A stretch of DNA of 64,000 nt from an uncultured Synechococcus sp. (lineage in GTDB: Bacteria; Cyanobacteriota; Cyanobacteriia; Phormidesmidales; Phormidesmidaceae): assembly GCA_937911865.1 (NCBI GenBank), contig CALDSK010000026.1, positions 16,393 to 80,392 of the forward strand. Direction: 5' to 3'. The notes beneath the pieces are model-generated. The model saw only the letters and a program-made list of their open reading frames with translations. It ran no database searches and was not told the DNA's origin. This document shows, one piece after another, positions 45,204 to 54,207 of the stretch. Each line of letters opens with the position of its first letter. Within the stretch, counting starts at the first letter, position 1. Position numbers and translations under genes: made by a program.

Positions 45204-45639
45204 TGTGTCAATTCGTCAGAGGTGATAGCTTTAGTAAAAAAATCTTAAGATTCAAGTACAAACTTTCCTAGAAAGCTATCAATTGCTGTCATCACAACGG
45301 CGAAAAATCAAGGTATAGCAAAGATAGGAGGACTTTACGCAGATAAGTTCGACGCTGTTACATAAAATAGCAATCTATCGGCGCTTTCCAAAATCGGAAA
45401 GCCGTTTACCTCTATTCTAAGTGTTTTTTTCTAGCCTCTAAGGCAAAATGTGAAGCAGTAAAAGTTCCTTCCTAAGTTGATTTACCTTTTCTACCAAGGG
45501 AAATTAGCCAGTTCTGGTTCGTATACTGCTCACTTAAACCTAGCGCACTTAAATCTAGCCACATAGACAACGATCTGTTCACCTAAACCTGCTCACCTAA
45601 ACCTGCTCACTCAGACCTTGTTCACTCAGGTAAAGAAGA
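45204..45639. other. Intergenic region, 436 bp
   Basis: Between the two regulators. The right end has two exact 14-bp tandem copies of TCACCTAAACCTGC (45579-45606) with several diverged copies around them up to the start codon. No gene or RNA found. Confidence 0.5.
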
Positions 45640-46404
45640 ATGCTTTTGGATGTACGCGCAAGCTCAAGCACGTCACGCACACAGACACTTCAGCGGTCTC
45701 ACTATCACAAACTCAAGCATGTCATGATTATTGCTGACGAACCAGAGCTTGCCGAATCCCTACAGATAGATCTGCATAGCGAAGGCTATCAGGTCAGCGT
45801 TATTAACGATGGGCTTAGGGGACTATTAGCAGCCAAACGAGTTGCAACAGATCTAGTCATTGTAGGGTGGTCTCCACCGCGACTGTCAGGGTTAGAAGTC
45901 TGCCGCAGGCTAAGAACCGGACAAAATGACGAGCCAATTATTTTACTCACGCAAAAAGACAGTCCAGCCGAGAGAATTGCCGGACTTGAAGCGGGTGCCA
46001 ACGACTGTATTTCCATTCCCTTCAACCCGGAAGAGTTTGTCGCTAGAATTCAGGCGAACTTATCACGATTCACGCCCGCCGACCATCAATCTGCGATTGT
46101 TCGATGCGCCGACATTCAGCTCAATCGTAAAACCCGAGAAGTCTTTCGGGGCGATCGCTTTATTCGCTTAACGGCGAAAGAATTCGATCTGTTGGAGTAT
46201 TTAATGAGTCACTACTTTCAGGTACTCACCCGCGCCCAAATATTAGAGAATGTTTGGGGATACGAATATGCAGGCGGATCTAATATTATTGAAGTGTATA
46301 TCCGCTACCTGCGCCGAAAGCTACAGGGGGAAGAAAAGCAGCAAAGGCTAATCCACACGGTTCGTAGCGTGGGCTATATTTTCAGAGAAGATGAGGTGGC
46401 TTGA
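45640..46404 (+). CDS. OmpR-type response regulator without phospho-acceptor Asp
   Basis: A 254-residue two-domain regulator. The receiver is present (VMIIADEPELAESLQIDLHS, then ILLTQKDSPAERIAGLEAGA), but the strand that normally ends in the phosphorylated Asp reads LVIVGWSPPRLSG, where that Asp is Gly. The winged-helix domain is intact: RFIRLTAKEFDLLEYLMSHY, QVLTRAQILENVWGYEY and IIEVYIRYLRRKLQ. It is therefore an atypical, probably phosphorylation-independent regulator. It precedes the peptide-export locus and is the closest regulator to the precursor gene, but control of it is only inferred. Confidence 0.85.
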   Translation: MLLDVRASSSTSRTQTLQRSHYHKLKHVMIIADEPELAESLQIDLHSEGYQVSVINDGLRGLLAAKRVATDLVIVGWSPPRLSGLEVCRRLRTGQNDEPIILLTQKDSPAERIAGLEAGANDCISIPFNPEEFVARIQANLSRFTPADHQSAIVRCADIQLNRKTREVFRGDRFIRLTAKEFDLLEYLMSHYFQVLTRAQILENVWGYEYAGGSNIIEVYIRYLRRKLQGEEKQQRLIHTVRSVGYIFREDEVA

Positions 46405-46552
46405 GCGCAGCAACCAAAGTCTCAAGCTCGGGATCAAACTTGATCAAACGTGTAAGTAACTTGGCGGCTCTTTTCCAATGAACTACCAAGTTGCTATAGC
46501 TTTGTTGCGACAGCTTTTCATGTCTTGCCTACTACACGACGAAAGGCTACAG

Positions 46553-46584
46553 CCCATTATCAGCGATGCCCATTATCAGCGATG
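46553..46584. repeat. Exact 16-bp tandem duplication
   Basis: CCCATTATCAGCGATG occurs twice with no spacer (46553-46568 and 46569-46584), between the OmpR-type regulator and the peptide precursor gene. Confidence 0.8.
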
Positions 46585-46592
46585 CAAAGTGC

Positions 46593-46626
46593 ATAGCAAT
46601 GCACGAATACATCCGCGCATTGCTAT
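46593..46626 (-). repeat. Perfect hairpin downstream of the precursor gene
   Basis: ATAGCAATGC and GCATTGCTAT pair over a 14-nt loop, about 34 nt after the stop of the peptide precursor gene on its own strand. No T run follows directly. Its position and sequence recall the first hairpin of the structured repeat at 4092 and 38856; a GGCTGTAGCCTTTC match to copy A lies further on. Confidence 0.55.
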
Positions 46627-46659
46627 ATCTATACTGATATCTAGCTGATCGCAGCCTTT

Positions 46660-46839
46660 CTATTTAGTCTGGTTGTCTAGATGCTCTAGGCGAGTTTCTT
46701 GAACATTTTCAACACTCTTCGTCTGGTTATCCAAATGCTCTATGCGACGCTCATGTACGTTTTTGCCGCCAGCGACTTCATTTAGCTGATCTTCAGAAAG
46801 CTGTTCATCTTGCTGAACGGACTTGTTTTCTTCTGCCAT
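46660..46839 (-). CDS. Double-glycine leader peptide precursor with duplicated core
   Basis: A 59-residue peptide. The ATG at 46839 has an AAGGTG ribosome-binding site 6 nt upstream; a GTG three codons earlier would overlap that site. Residues 1-25 form an acidic leader that ends in LSEDQLNEVAGG, the usual double-glycine pattern cut by C39 peptidases. The predicted 34-residue core contains NVHERRIEHLDNQTK (27-41) and NVQETRLEHLDNQTK (45-59), 12 of 15 identical. It has no Cys and few Ser/Thr, so lanthipeptide-type rings are not possible. The NHLM export genes with a C39 peptidase lie divergently next to it. I do not recognise the core family. Confidence 0.8.
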   Translation of the reverse strand: MAEENKSVQQDEQLSEDQLNEVAGGKNVHERRIEHLDNQTKSVENVQETRLEHLDNQTK

Positions 46840-47224
46840 GGTTAACACCTTAAAATTTCAGAAAAACGGTTTAGCTGGAAAAATCTTGACTCATTGCAAA
46901 AAGCACGTGAGCTAAATCAATCCAAAATCAACAATCCTAGAACTGTTGCATGTTAAAAGGCCATGACTTGCGATCGCAGAATTATCTGTGCTCGCAACGT
47001 TTATTAGCCTCATTTACAGAGCCTACAAGCCGTTTATGAGAAGAGAATGAATAAGCTGTGAGAACTTAACATACTTCTCAATTAATTTAATTAATTAATT
47101 AGCAATTAACCCAATGTGTTCTAGTAGCTGCTACAGTTCTTCTAATTCTATAGTTTGTTTATTAGCCAGGCCGAATACACAGCCACCGAATATATCGCCG
47201 CCGAATACACAGCCGAGGTCGCGC
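46840..47224. other. Divergent promoter region of the peptide locus
   Basis: A 385-bp AT-rich region (TTAATTAATTAATTAG near 47085-47100) between the precursor gene and the export operon. It ends in three 15-bp near-copies of CCGAATACACAGCCA (47171-47215). An in-frame ATG at 47114 would read the repeats as an NTQPPNISPPNTQP-like stretch; I consider this leader DNA. No clear operator found. Confidence 0.5.
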
Positions 47225-48316
47225 ATGTCAGATATTTTGCTTCAAGAGCTTACTAATACAGACCTCGACTGGCTAGTTACCACTGGCGAGCATCAGCCTA
47301 TGAAAGCAGGCACCGTCCTATTGATGCCCGGCGATACGTCAGAAGTGTTGTATCTCATACTAGAAGGAACGCTGGCCATGAGTGCGCCCTGCAGCGGGCG
47401 AGAGTTTGCACAGCTCCATCGAGGCGATATTATCGGCGGTGGGTGGCTGTTCAAAACTGAGCCAGTAAGCGTAACAACGGCTAAAAGTGATGGCGTTGTG
47501 TTAGCAGTTCCCAAGGCTGAGTTAGAGAGCAAACTAGGAACAGACGTTAGTTTTGCGGCTCATTTTTACCGGGCGATCGCACTTATCCTTTCGCACCGCA
47601 TTCGCAATCAGTTTGTTGGCAGCCAGCTCGAAGACGCCAGCATAGCAGACCAGCACTTACAGTATCAGGCCAGACACAGCGTAAAAGAAGCGCTCTTTGT
47701 GTTTGGGGAACTGCACGACAGTGACATCAGCTGGATGATGCAAACGGGCAGGCTGCAAAGAGTGCTGACTGAAAACGTTCTCTTAAATATGGGTCGCCCT
47801 GTAGACGCACTTTATATCGTACTAGAAGGCGCACTAGAAATTGCCACTACCGCTCGGCCCTGCGATCCGCTGTCTACCTGCTCTCATGGGCTAGCAGAAC
47901 AGGCACATCAACAGAACTTTACCTCCCTTGCCAGCGTTGGTAGAGGTGGGTTGCCGGGTATTATCTCCTTTTTAGACTTTCAGCCGCTCCCCGTCAGAAT
48001 CCACGCCATCAAAGATACGCAGCTACTCACCTTGTCACGACAGCAGGTCATCATCAAGCTTCAGGAAGATCCGAGCTTTGCCGCCCGCTTTTACCGGGTG
48101 ATTGCCACTCAAACCGCTCACTTACTTGTTTCAGTCACCGCAACAGAATGTCGAACCGCGAGCGAAAGCGAAGCGCCAGCTACAGCACTAGCCACAGAAG
48201 AAGCCTTACAAGACAAGCTAGATGAAGAAGAGCTAGATATGGAAGAGCTGCAATCTGTCTCTGAAGGGGGAACCAAGTTTGATTGGATGCTTCGACAGCT
48301 AAAAGTGGAGGTATAA
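47225..48316 (+). CDS. Dual cyclic-nucleotide-binding-like domain protein of the peptide export locus
   Basis: A 363-residue soluble protein, ATG at 47225 (MSDILLQELTNTDLDW). Two tandem cNMP-binding-type beta-barrels: MKAGTVLLMPGDTSEVLYLI, LEGTLAMSAP and LHRGDIIGGGWLF in the first half, then LTENVLLNMGRPVDALYIVL, EGALEIAT and VGRGGLPGIISFL in the second. No helix-turn-helix is visible, so it is not a Crp-type regulator. The C-terminus is acidic (DEEELDMEELQSV). It starts the operon with HlyD and two ABC transporters (4-bp gap to HlyD); CNB-type proteins often sit in NHLM export loci. Its role there is unknown. Confidence 0.75.
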   Translation: MSDILLQELTNTDLDWLVTTGEHQPMKAGTVLLMPGDTSEVLYLILEGTLAMSAPCSGREFAQLHRGDIIGGGWLFKTEPVSVTTAKSDGVVLAVPKAELESKLGTDVSFAAHFYRAIALILSHRIRNQFVGSQLEDASIADQHLQYQARHSVKEALFVFGELHDSDISWMMQTGRLQRVLTENVLLNMGRPVDALYIVLEGALEIATTARPCDPLSTCSHGLAEQAHQQNFTSLASVGRGGLPGIISFLDFQPLPVRIHAIKDTQLLTLSRQQVIIKLQEDPSFAARFYRVIATQTAHLLVSVTATECRTASESEAPATALATEEALQDKLDEEELDMEELQSVSEGGTKFDWMLRQLKVEV

Positions 48317-48320
48317 GAAA

Positions 48321-48935
48321 ATGGATAACAACAGTATTTTTCGTAAGGAGGCGCTAGAGCGACTCTCGTCTCCCGAACAGCTCGATCAGCTGATGAAAAT
48401 AGTCACCCCTCGCAGCCTGCTACCGCTGCTAGCCTTGGGCGGTTTGTTAGGCTGCGGGCTGATTTGGAGTATTGTTGGACGAATTCCCATTACGACCACT
48501 GGCCAGGGCGCATTGGTCTACGCCGATACGGTTGAAAATATGCTGCCCGAAAACGACTTCAACATGGCACCAGAACAGCTGATCGGGGTCGCGTATTTTA
48601 GTGCAGGTGAGATTGCTCAAATTCAGCCGGGAATGGAAGTCTTGCTTATTCCTGATGTAGAAGGTGCGCAGGTTGCAGGTGGGCTGACAGCAGAGGTGCT
48701 CTCTGTCTCACAGCCGTCTGTCACCACCATTGAAGCTGCTAGAGAAAATAGGCTCGATCGTAGCTATGTAGAAGTGATTACGCTGCCAGGACAAGATGAA
48801 TCGGGCAACTATCAGTGGTCTACCGGCACCAGTGAGATGGCACCCATTGCGGGGATGCCCGCGATCGCCCGCGTCACCTTAAAAGAAAAATCACCCATCT
48901 CATTCGTATTTCCCTTTCTAGATCAGTCTTCTTAA
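48321..48935 (+). CDS. Short NHLM-type HlyD family secretion protein
   Basis: A 204-residue membrane fusion protein. FRKEALERLSSPEQLDQLMK, then VTPRSLLPLLALGGLLGCGL and WSIVGRIPITTTGQGALVY at the N-terminus match NHLM-type HlyD proteins: a cytoplasmic tail, one membrane helix and the first barrel strand. After that it passes straight to IAQIQPGMEVLLIPDV and a C-terminal barrel. The lipoyl half-motifs and the coiled-coil hairpin that HlyD proteins insert here are not present, and it is about half the usual length. It may have lost the outer-membrane docking part. Starts 4 bp after the CNB gene. Confidence 0.8.
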   Translation: MDNNSIFRKEALERLSSPEQLDQLMKIVTPRSLLPLLALGGLLGCGLIWSIVGRIPITTTGQGALVYADTVENMLPENDFNMAPEQLIGVAYFSAGEIAQIQPGMEVLLIPDVEGAQVAGGLTAEVLSVSQPSVTTIEAARENRLDRSYVEVITLPGQDESGNYQWSTGTSEMAPIAGMPAIARVTLKEKSPISFVFPFLDQSS

Positions 48936-48987
48936 AAAACCAGTCTTCTTAAAAAACCAGTCTTCTTAAAAAACCAATCTTCTTAAA
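48924..48987. repeat. 17-bp tandem array at the hlyD stop
   Basis: Three exact copies of CAGTCTTCTTAAAAAAC (48924-48974) and a partial, diverged fourth. The hlyD stop codon lies in the first copy, so each copy repeats an in-frame-like TCTTCTTAA segment. Confidence 0.8.
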
Positions 48988-49023
48988 TAGCCCGCTTACG
49001 GTTAAGTGAGGTGCGTTCACAGC

Positions 49024-51213
49024 ATGGCAAAAGTAAAAACCCCCACCGTTCTCCAGATGGAAGCCGTTGAGTGTGGCGCTGCCGCACTGAGTATGATTTT
49101 GGGGCATTACGGCCGATTCGTTCCCCTAGCTGAACTGCGACAGGGCTGTGGTGTTTCTCGCGATGGCGTTACCGCGGCCAACGTTCTCAAGGCAGCTAGA
49201 AACTACGGATTAATTGCTAAGGGATTTAAGAAAAGTATCGAGTCACTCAAGCAGCTACCGCCCCCATTTATTGTCTTTTGGAATTTCAATCACTTCCTGG
49301 TTGTCGATGAAATCAGCGAAAATAGCATCCGGCTTAACGACCCTGCGCTCGGTCCACGCAAAGTCACCTTAGAAGACTTTGACCAGGGCTACACCGGAAT
49401 CGCGCTCACCTTCACACCCGGCGAAACTTTTCAGCGCGGGGGCAGCAAACCTAGCGCCCTCAAAGGGTTGAAAAGAAGACTCAGCGGCTCTCTGGGCGCG
49501 CTTGCATTTTGCACCTTTGCAGGTTTTTTATTGGTTCTGCCAACCCTAGCACTACCTGCTTTTAGCCGCATTTTTATTGACAACATTCTGCTGGCGAAGC
49601 GATTGGATTGGCTGCCCTACGTGTTGCTAGGCATGGGGCTCACAGTAGTCGTGCAGTCTTTACTAACCGCGCTTCAGCTGCGTTATTTGCGATCGCTCAA
49701 AATAAAACTCTCCGTAGGCATGACCAGCCGATTTGTATGGCACGTGCTGCGCCTACCTGTCGGCTTCTACGCCCAGCGGTTTGCTGGGGAAATTAGCGAT
49801 CGCATTGACCTTAACGACAGCGTCGCTAGCGTTCTCTCGGGTCGCCTAACAACAACAGCTATCAGCCTGGTAATGATTGTGTTCTATGCGATCGCCATGC
49901 TGCAATACGACATTCCGCTCACGCTAATTATCATCACCTTTGCGGCCATCAACATTTTCACATTGCAGTGGGTCTCTCGCACCCGCACCGATGCCAACCG
50001 CCGCCTCGCCCAAGAGTACGGCAAAGCCGCAGGCGTCAGCATTGCCGGGCTTCAAAGCATCGAGACGCTTAAGGCCTCCGGCCTAGAATCCGATTTCTTC
50101 GCCCGCTGGTCTGGCTACTACACCAAAGCCAGCAACGCCCAGCAAGAGCTAGGACTCACCAACAGATTGTTGGGCCTGCTGCCCTCTTTACTCACCACAC
50201 TGACGGCCCTATCACTTTTAATCGTCGGTGGCTGGCGAGTGATTAATGGCAGTCTCTCAATTGGCATGCTAATTGCCTTTCAGCTGTTAATGCAAAGCTT
50301 TCAAAGCCCTGTGAGAAACCTGGTGGGTTTTGCGAATACATTGCAGGTGCTGCAAGGAAGCCTGGAACGACTAGATGATGTATTAGAAAACGAAGTAGAC
50401 GAGGTATTTGGCTATAAGAGATTTGAGCGTACCAACCAACCTACAGACGAGAATTCAGACAGGCAGCCAACAGCCGTTCGCCTCTCTGGCTCTATTGATA
50501 TTAAAAACCTCTCTTTTGGATATAGTCCCCTAGATGCTCCGCTCATTCAAGACTTCAATCTCTCTATTAAGCCAGGGCAGCGAATTGCTTTTGTCGGTGG
50601 CAGCGGATCGGGCAAATCTACGCTGGTAAAAGTCATTGCCGGACTATATCAGCCTACTGCCGGAGCCGTCTTTTTTGACGATATCTCAAGCAAAGAGATT
50701 CCCCGTCCGGTCCTCACCAACTCTATCGCTATGGTGGAGCAAGAAATTTTACTGTTTGCAGGCTCTGTTAAAGACAATCTCACTCTATGGGACAGTACCG
50801 TTCCAGACGAACAGCTGCGCCAGGCCTGCCAAGATGCCGAAATAGAAGAAACGATTTTATCTTTACCCTACGGCTACGATGCACAGCTACTAGAAGGCGG
50901 TCAAAACCTCAGCGGTGGGCAGCGTCAGCGCCTAGAAATTGCCCGTGCGCTGGTCGCAAATCCTTCTATTTTAATTATGGACGAAGCAACCAGCGCGCTA
51001 GATTCTGAAACAGAAAAGATTATCGATCAAAATCTGCGTCGCAGGGGCTGCACCTGCCTAATCGTGGCGCATCGGCTAAGCACCATTCGCGATGCCGATG
51101 AAATTATCGTATTAGAGCGCGGACAGGTTGTTCAAAGAGGAAGCCATAATGAACTGTGGCAGCAGCCAGGACACTACGCAAATTTGATTCAACAGTCAGG
51201 GACGGCATTGTAA
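49024..51213 (+). CDS. NHLM peptide export ABC transporter with C39 peptidase (PCAT)
   Basis: A 729-residue protein, ATG at 49024. The N-terminal C39 peptidase domain has Cys17 in VLQMEAVECGAAALSMI, His90 in NFNHFLVVDEI and Asp106 in RLNDPALGP, the full catalytic triad. Six membrane helices follow (LGALAFCTFAGFLLVLPTL and on), then the ATPase with FVGGSGSGKST (about 523), LSGGQRQRLEIARAL and LIMDEATSALDS. Such proteins cut double-glycine leaders and export the core. It is the expected partner of the precursor at 46660. Domain order and length match NHLM_micro_ABC1. Confidence 0.93.
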   Translation: MAKVKTPTVLQMEAVECGAAALSMILGHYGRFVPLAELRQGCGVSRDGVTAANVLKAARNYGLIAKGFKKSIESLKQLPPPFIVFWNFNHFLVVDEISENSIRLNDPALGPRKVTLEDFDQGYTGIALTFTPGETFQRGGSKPSALKGLKRRLSGSLGALAFCTFAGFLLVLPTLALPAFSRIFIDNILLAKRLDWLPYVLLGMGLTVVVQSLLTALQLRYLRSLKIKLSVGMTSRFVWHVLRLPVGFYAQRFAGEISDRIDLNDSVASVLSGRLTTTAISLVMIVFYAIAMLQYDIPLTLIIITFAAINIFTLQWVSRTRTDANRRLAQEYGKAAGVSIAGLQSIETLKASGLESDFFARWSGYYTKASNAQQELGLTNRLLGLLPSLLTTLTALSLLIVGGWRVINGSLSIGMLIAFQLLMQSFQSPVRNLVGFANTLQVLQGSLERLDDVLENEVDEVFGYKRFERTNQPTDENSDRQPTAVRLSGSIDIKNLSFGYSPLDAPLIQDFNLSIKPGQRIAFVGGSGSGKSTLVKVIAGLYQPTAGAVFFDDISSKEIPRPVLTNSIAMVEQEILLFAGSVKDNLTLWDSTVPDEQLRQACQDAEIEETILSLPYGYDAQLLEGGQNLSGGQRQRLEIARALVANPSILIMDEATSALDSETEKIIDQNLRRRGCTCLIVAHRLSTIRDADEIIVLERGQVVQRGSHNELWQQPGHYANLIQQSGTAL

Positions 51214-51315
51214 AAAGCACAAAAAAATTACTCACAAAAAGCCATTACAACCTCAAAAAACAATATTCAGAAGAAAAAGTTCAGAAGAAAAATAAAAAAG
51301 TAAGCAACAGATGTC

Positions 51316-54207
51316 ATGGTTTCTACTCGGCTATTCTCTGCCAATGAATTTTCTCAGCTCAGCTCAAAGCAAAGAGAACTTTCAGGCAATGAAACATTTC
51401 CACTAAACCAGCCAAACAACATTTGGCAAGTAGACGCCGGCACCGTCGGTATCTTTGCCGTCACCTGGAAGAACGGAGAGCCGACAGGGCCGCGTCATTA
51501 CCTGTTCACCGTGAATGCAGGAGAGGTAATGATGGGCTGCGTGCCTGCTGCCTATGGATTGATTGCGATCGCATTCGAACCCACCACGCTCAGCATTCTG
51601 AACAAGCCACGCAACTTAGCGAAAACAACCACCTGGTTCAACCACTTCAGCCAAATCGTAGGCTTCCCCGTTCCTGCAACGCCTATAGAACCGAGCACGG
51701 CCAAACATCTCTCACTCAGCAGCCACCAGCGCTATGGCCCTGAGCAACAGATGGTGTGGATACAGATAAAAGAGCATGAGAAAGAGAATAAAAAAGAAAG
51801 CAGAAAAGCCCTTTGGATATCAGACAAAGCAGCCAAACTCACAGCACGGTCTGGAGTTTTTCCATTGGGAACAGGTACCTGGATAGAGGCGGGTACCGAG
51901 CTAGAGCTACAGGTTTTCGATGCAGAAGACCTTGAATGCTCAAAGCATATCCTTCAAGGCATTGAACAGTTTCATCGGTTTGCGCTGACCGCAATTGAAA
52001 CAATCATTCGCGACAAAAACAAAAACAACTTTCAACAGTTTCAGCAGCGGCAGCAGCTCAACCAACAAACCGCGCAAACCACCTTAAAATGTCTTGCATC
52101 ACTGCTTCAGCCCGAAGACGACGGCTATTTATCCGCCAAAACGCCTTTGCTAGTCGCGGCGGGCGCAGTTGGGCACGAGCTAGGCGTAGCCATCTCACCA
52201 CCCGGTGATTCTGAAAACTTGCAGACCGTTAAAGAACCTCTAGAAGCAATCGCCCGTGCCTCTCAGCTTCGTCTGCGACAAATTTTGCTGCGCGGCCAGT
52301 GGTGGACACAAGACAGCGGCCCCATGGTGGCCTATACCCGAGAAGATCAAACCCCCGTGGCGCTGCTACCGGTTAAAAACAATCGCTACGAACTGCTAAA
52401 CCCAATCGCACTAGAAAAAACGCCCGTCACAGAAGACATCGCAAACCGCTTGGACCCAAGAGCGTTCGTCTTCTACAAACCCCTGCCAGAAGGCAAGCTT
52501 AACGCTTGGACGCTGTTGAAGTTTGCTTTCTACGGCCACCAGCGAGACCTGTGGATGATTTTGGCGACAGGTCTCGCCATGAGTCTGCTCGGCATGGCCA
52601 TTCCTCAGGCTACTGCCGTCCTGATCGACGACGCTATTCCCTATGGCAATGAAACCACCCTCATTCAGCTGGGCGCAGCGCTGCTAGCGATTGCCTTTGG
52701 CCGCACCTGCTTCCAATTCGCTCAGGCGATCGCAGCCATGCGTATAGAAACTAGCTCCGACGCCGTCCTCCAAGCTGCCGTCTGGGACCGCTTGCTTAAA
52801 CTCCATCCCTCCTTTTTCCGAGACTATGCCACAGGCGACCTGCAAGCCCGCGTATCCAGCGTCAACGCCATCCGCCGCAAGCTCAGCGGCACAGCCCTAG
52901 ACGCCATTCTCTCCGGAGCCTTTGCGCTGCTGAACCTAGGACTATTGTTTTACTACAGCACCCGGCTCGCGATTCTAGCCCTTTTCGTCGCGTTGCTAGT
53001 CGTCAGCGTCACCCTCATCTCTGGCGTTCTGTTGCTCAAGAAACAGCGCCCGCTGCTAGAACTCGACGGTGAAATTTACGGCCTGATGGTACAGCTCATC
53101 AACGGCGTTTCTAAGCTACGCATTGCAGGCGCAGAGCCACGCGCCTTTGCCCAGTGGGGTGAAAAATACAGAAGACAGCTTCAGCTGGATGCCAGTACGC
53201 TCCGCTTAGAAGACGCGGTAGATGTGTTCAACACCGCAATGCCTACCCTGACGGCCATTGGCATGTTTGGCCTAGCAACAACACTCGTGAGTGCAACGGG
53301 CGACGGACTTTCTAGCGGCACCTTTTTAGCCTTTAATGCAGCGTTTGCAATTTTCATTAGCGGGGCAACTAGCCTCAGCCAAACAGTGATTGAGGTACTG
53401 GAGGTAGTACCGCTTTGGATGCGATCGCAGCCCATCCTCACCGCCACCCCCGAAATCGACGCCCAAAAAGCCGACCCTGGTCGCCTCACTGGCCGCATCT
53501 GCCTAGACAGCGTCACCTTTCGCTACCGCGAAGACGGCCCCCTCATTCTCAAAGACGTCACAGTAGAAGCGCACCCTGGCGAATTTATTGCCCTAGTCGG
53601 CCCCTCGGGCTCTGGCAAATCCACCGTACTTCGCCTGCTGCTCGGCTTCGAAACGCCTCAATCTGGAACCGTATACTACGACAATCAGGACGTCACCGGG
53701 CTAGACATTGCCGCCGTTCGCCGTCAGCTGGGTGTCGTGCTACAGAACGGCAGAATCAACACGGGCTCTCTATTCGAAAACATCTCTGGCGGTGCCCTCA
53801 TTACGCTTGACGATGCGTGGAAAGCCGCTGAAATGGCAGGCTTCGCAGAAGATATCAACAGCTTTCCGATGGGGATGCACACGGTAATTAGTGAAGGTGG
53901 CGGCAACCTGTCGGGCGGGCAAAGACAGCGACTAATGATTGCCAGAGCGCTGGCCTTAAATCCAAATATTCTGTTGTTGGACGAGGCAACCAGTGCCTTA
54001 GACAACAGAACTCAAGCCATTGTGAGTGAAAGTTTAGACACACTCAACGTCACCCGCATTGTAGTAGCCCACAGGCTAAGCACCATTCGCAACGCCGATC
54101 GCATCTATGTAATTAAGGCAGGGCGAGTCGTGCAGCAGGGAAGCTTTGATGAACTAGCAGAGCAGGACGGCGTGTTTAAGCAGCTCATTAAACGACAGAT
54201 GGCTTGA
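51316..54207 (+). CDS. NHLM peptide export ABC transporter, second subunit
   Basis: A 963-residue protein. The first about 380 residues form a non-peptidase domain (WQVDAGTVGIFAVTWKNGEP, HYLFTVNAGEVMMGCVP), a CNB/cupin-like N-terminus as in NHLM_micro_ABC2. Membrane helices start near residue 410 (LWMILATGLAMSLLGMAIP). The ATPase has LVGPSGSGKSTVLRLLLGF (about 760), LSGGQRQRLMIARAL and LLLDEATSALDN. It lacks the C39 triad. It probably pairs with the PCAT protein upstream as a heterodimer or second stage; a 102-bp A-rich gap separates the genes. Confidence 0.9.
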   Translation: MVSTRLFSANEFSQLSSKQRELSGNETFPLNQPNNIWQVDAGTVGIFAVTWKNGEPTGPRHYLFTVNAGEVMMGCVPAAYGLIAIAFEPTTLSILNKPRNLAKTTTWFNHFSQIVGFPVPATPIEPSTAKHLSLSSHQRYGPEQQMVWIQIKEHEKENKKESRKALWISDKAAKLTARSGVFPLGTGTWIEAGTELELQVFDAEDLECSKHILQGIEQFHRFALTAIETIIRDKNKNNFQQFQQRQQLNQQTAQTTLKCLASLLQPEDDGYLSAKTPLLVAAGAVGHELGVAISPPGDSENLQTVKEPLEAIARASQLRLRQILLRGQWWTQDSGPMVAYTREDQTPVALLPVKNNRYELLNPIALEKTPVTEDIANRLDPRAFVFYKPLPEGKLNAWTLLKFAFYGHQRDLWMILATGLAMSLLGMAIPQATAVLIDDAIPYGNETTLIQLGAALLAIAFGRTCFQFAQAIAAMRIETSSDAVLQAAVWDRLLKLHPSFFRDYATGDLQARVSSVNAIRRKLSGTALDAILSGAFALLNLGLLFYYSTRLAILALFVALLVVSVTLISGVLLLKKQRPLLELDGEIYGLMVQLINGVSKLRIAGAEPRAFAQWGEKYRRQLQLDASTLRLEDAVDVFNTAMPTLTAIGMFGLATTLVSATGDGLSSGTFLAFNAAFAIFISGATSLSQTVIEVLEVVPLWMRSQPILTATPEIDAQKADPGRLTGRICLDSVTFRYREDGPLILKDVTVEAHPGEFIALVGPSGSGKSTVLRLLLGFETPQSGTVYYDNQDVTGLDIAAVRRQLGVVLQNGRINTGSLFENISGGALITLDDAWKAAEMAGFAEDINSFPMGMHTVISEGGGNLSGGQRQRLMIARALALNPNILLLDEATSALDNRTQAIVSESLDTLNVTRIVVAHRLSTIRNADRIYVIKAGRVVQQGSFDELAEQDGVFKQLIKRQMA

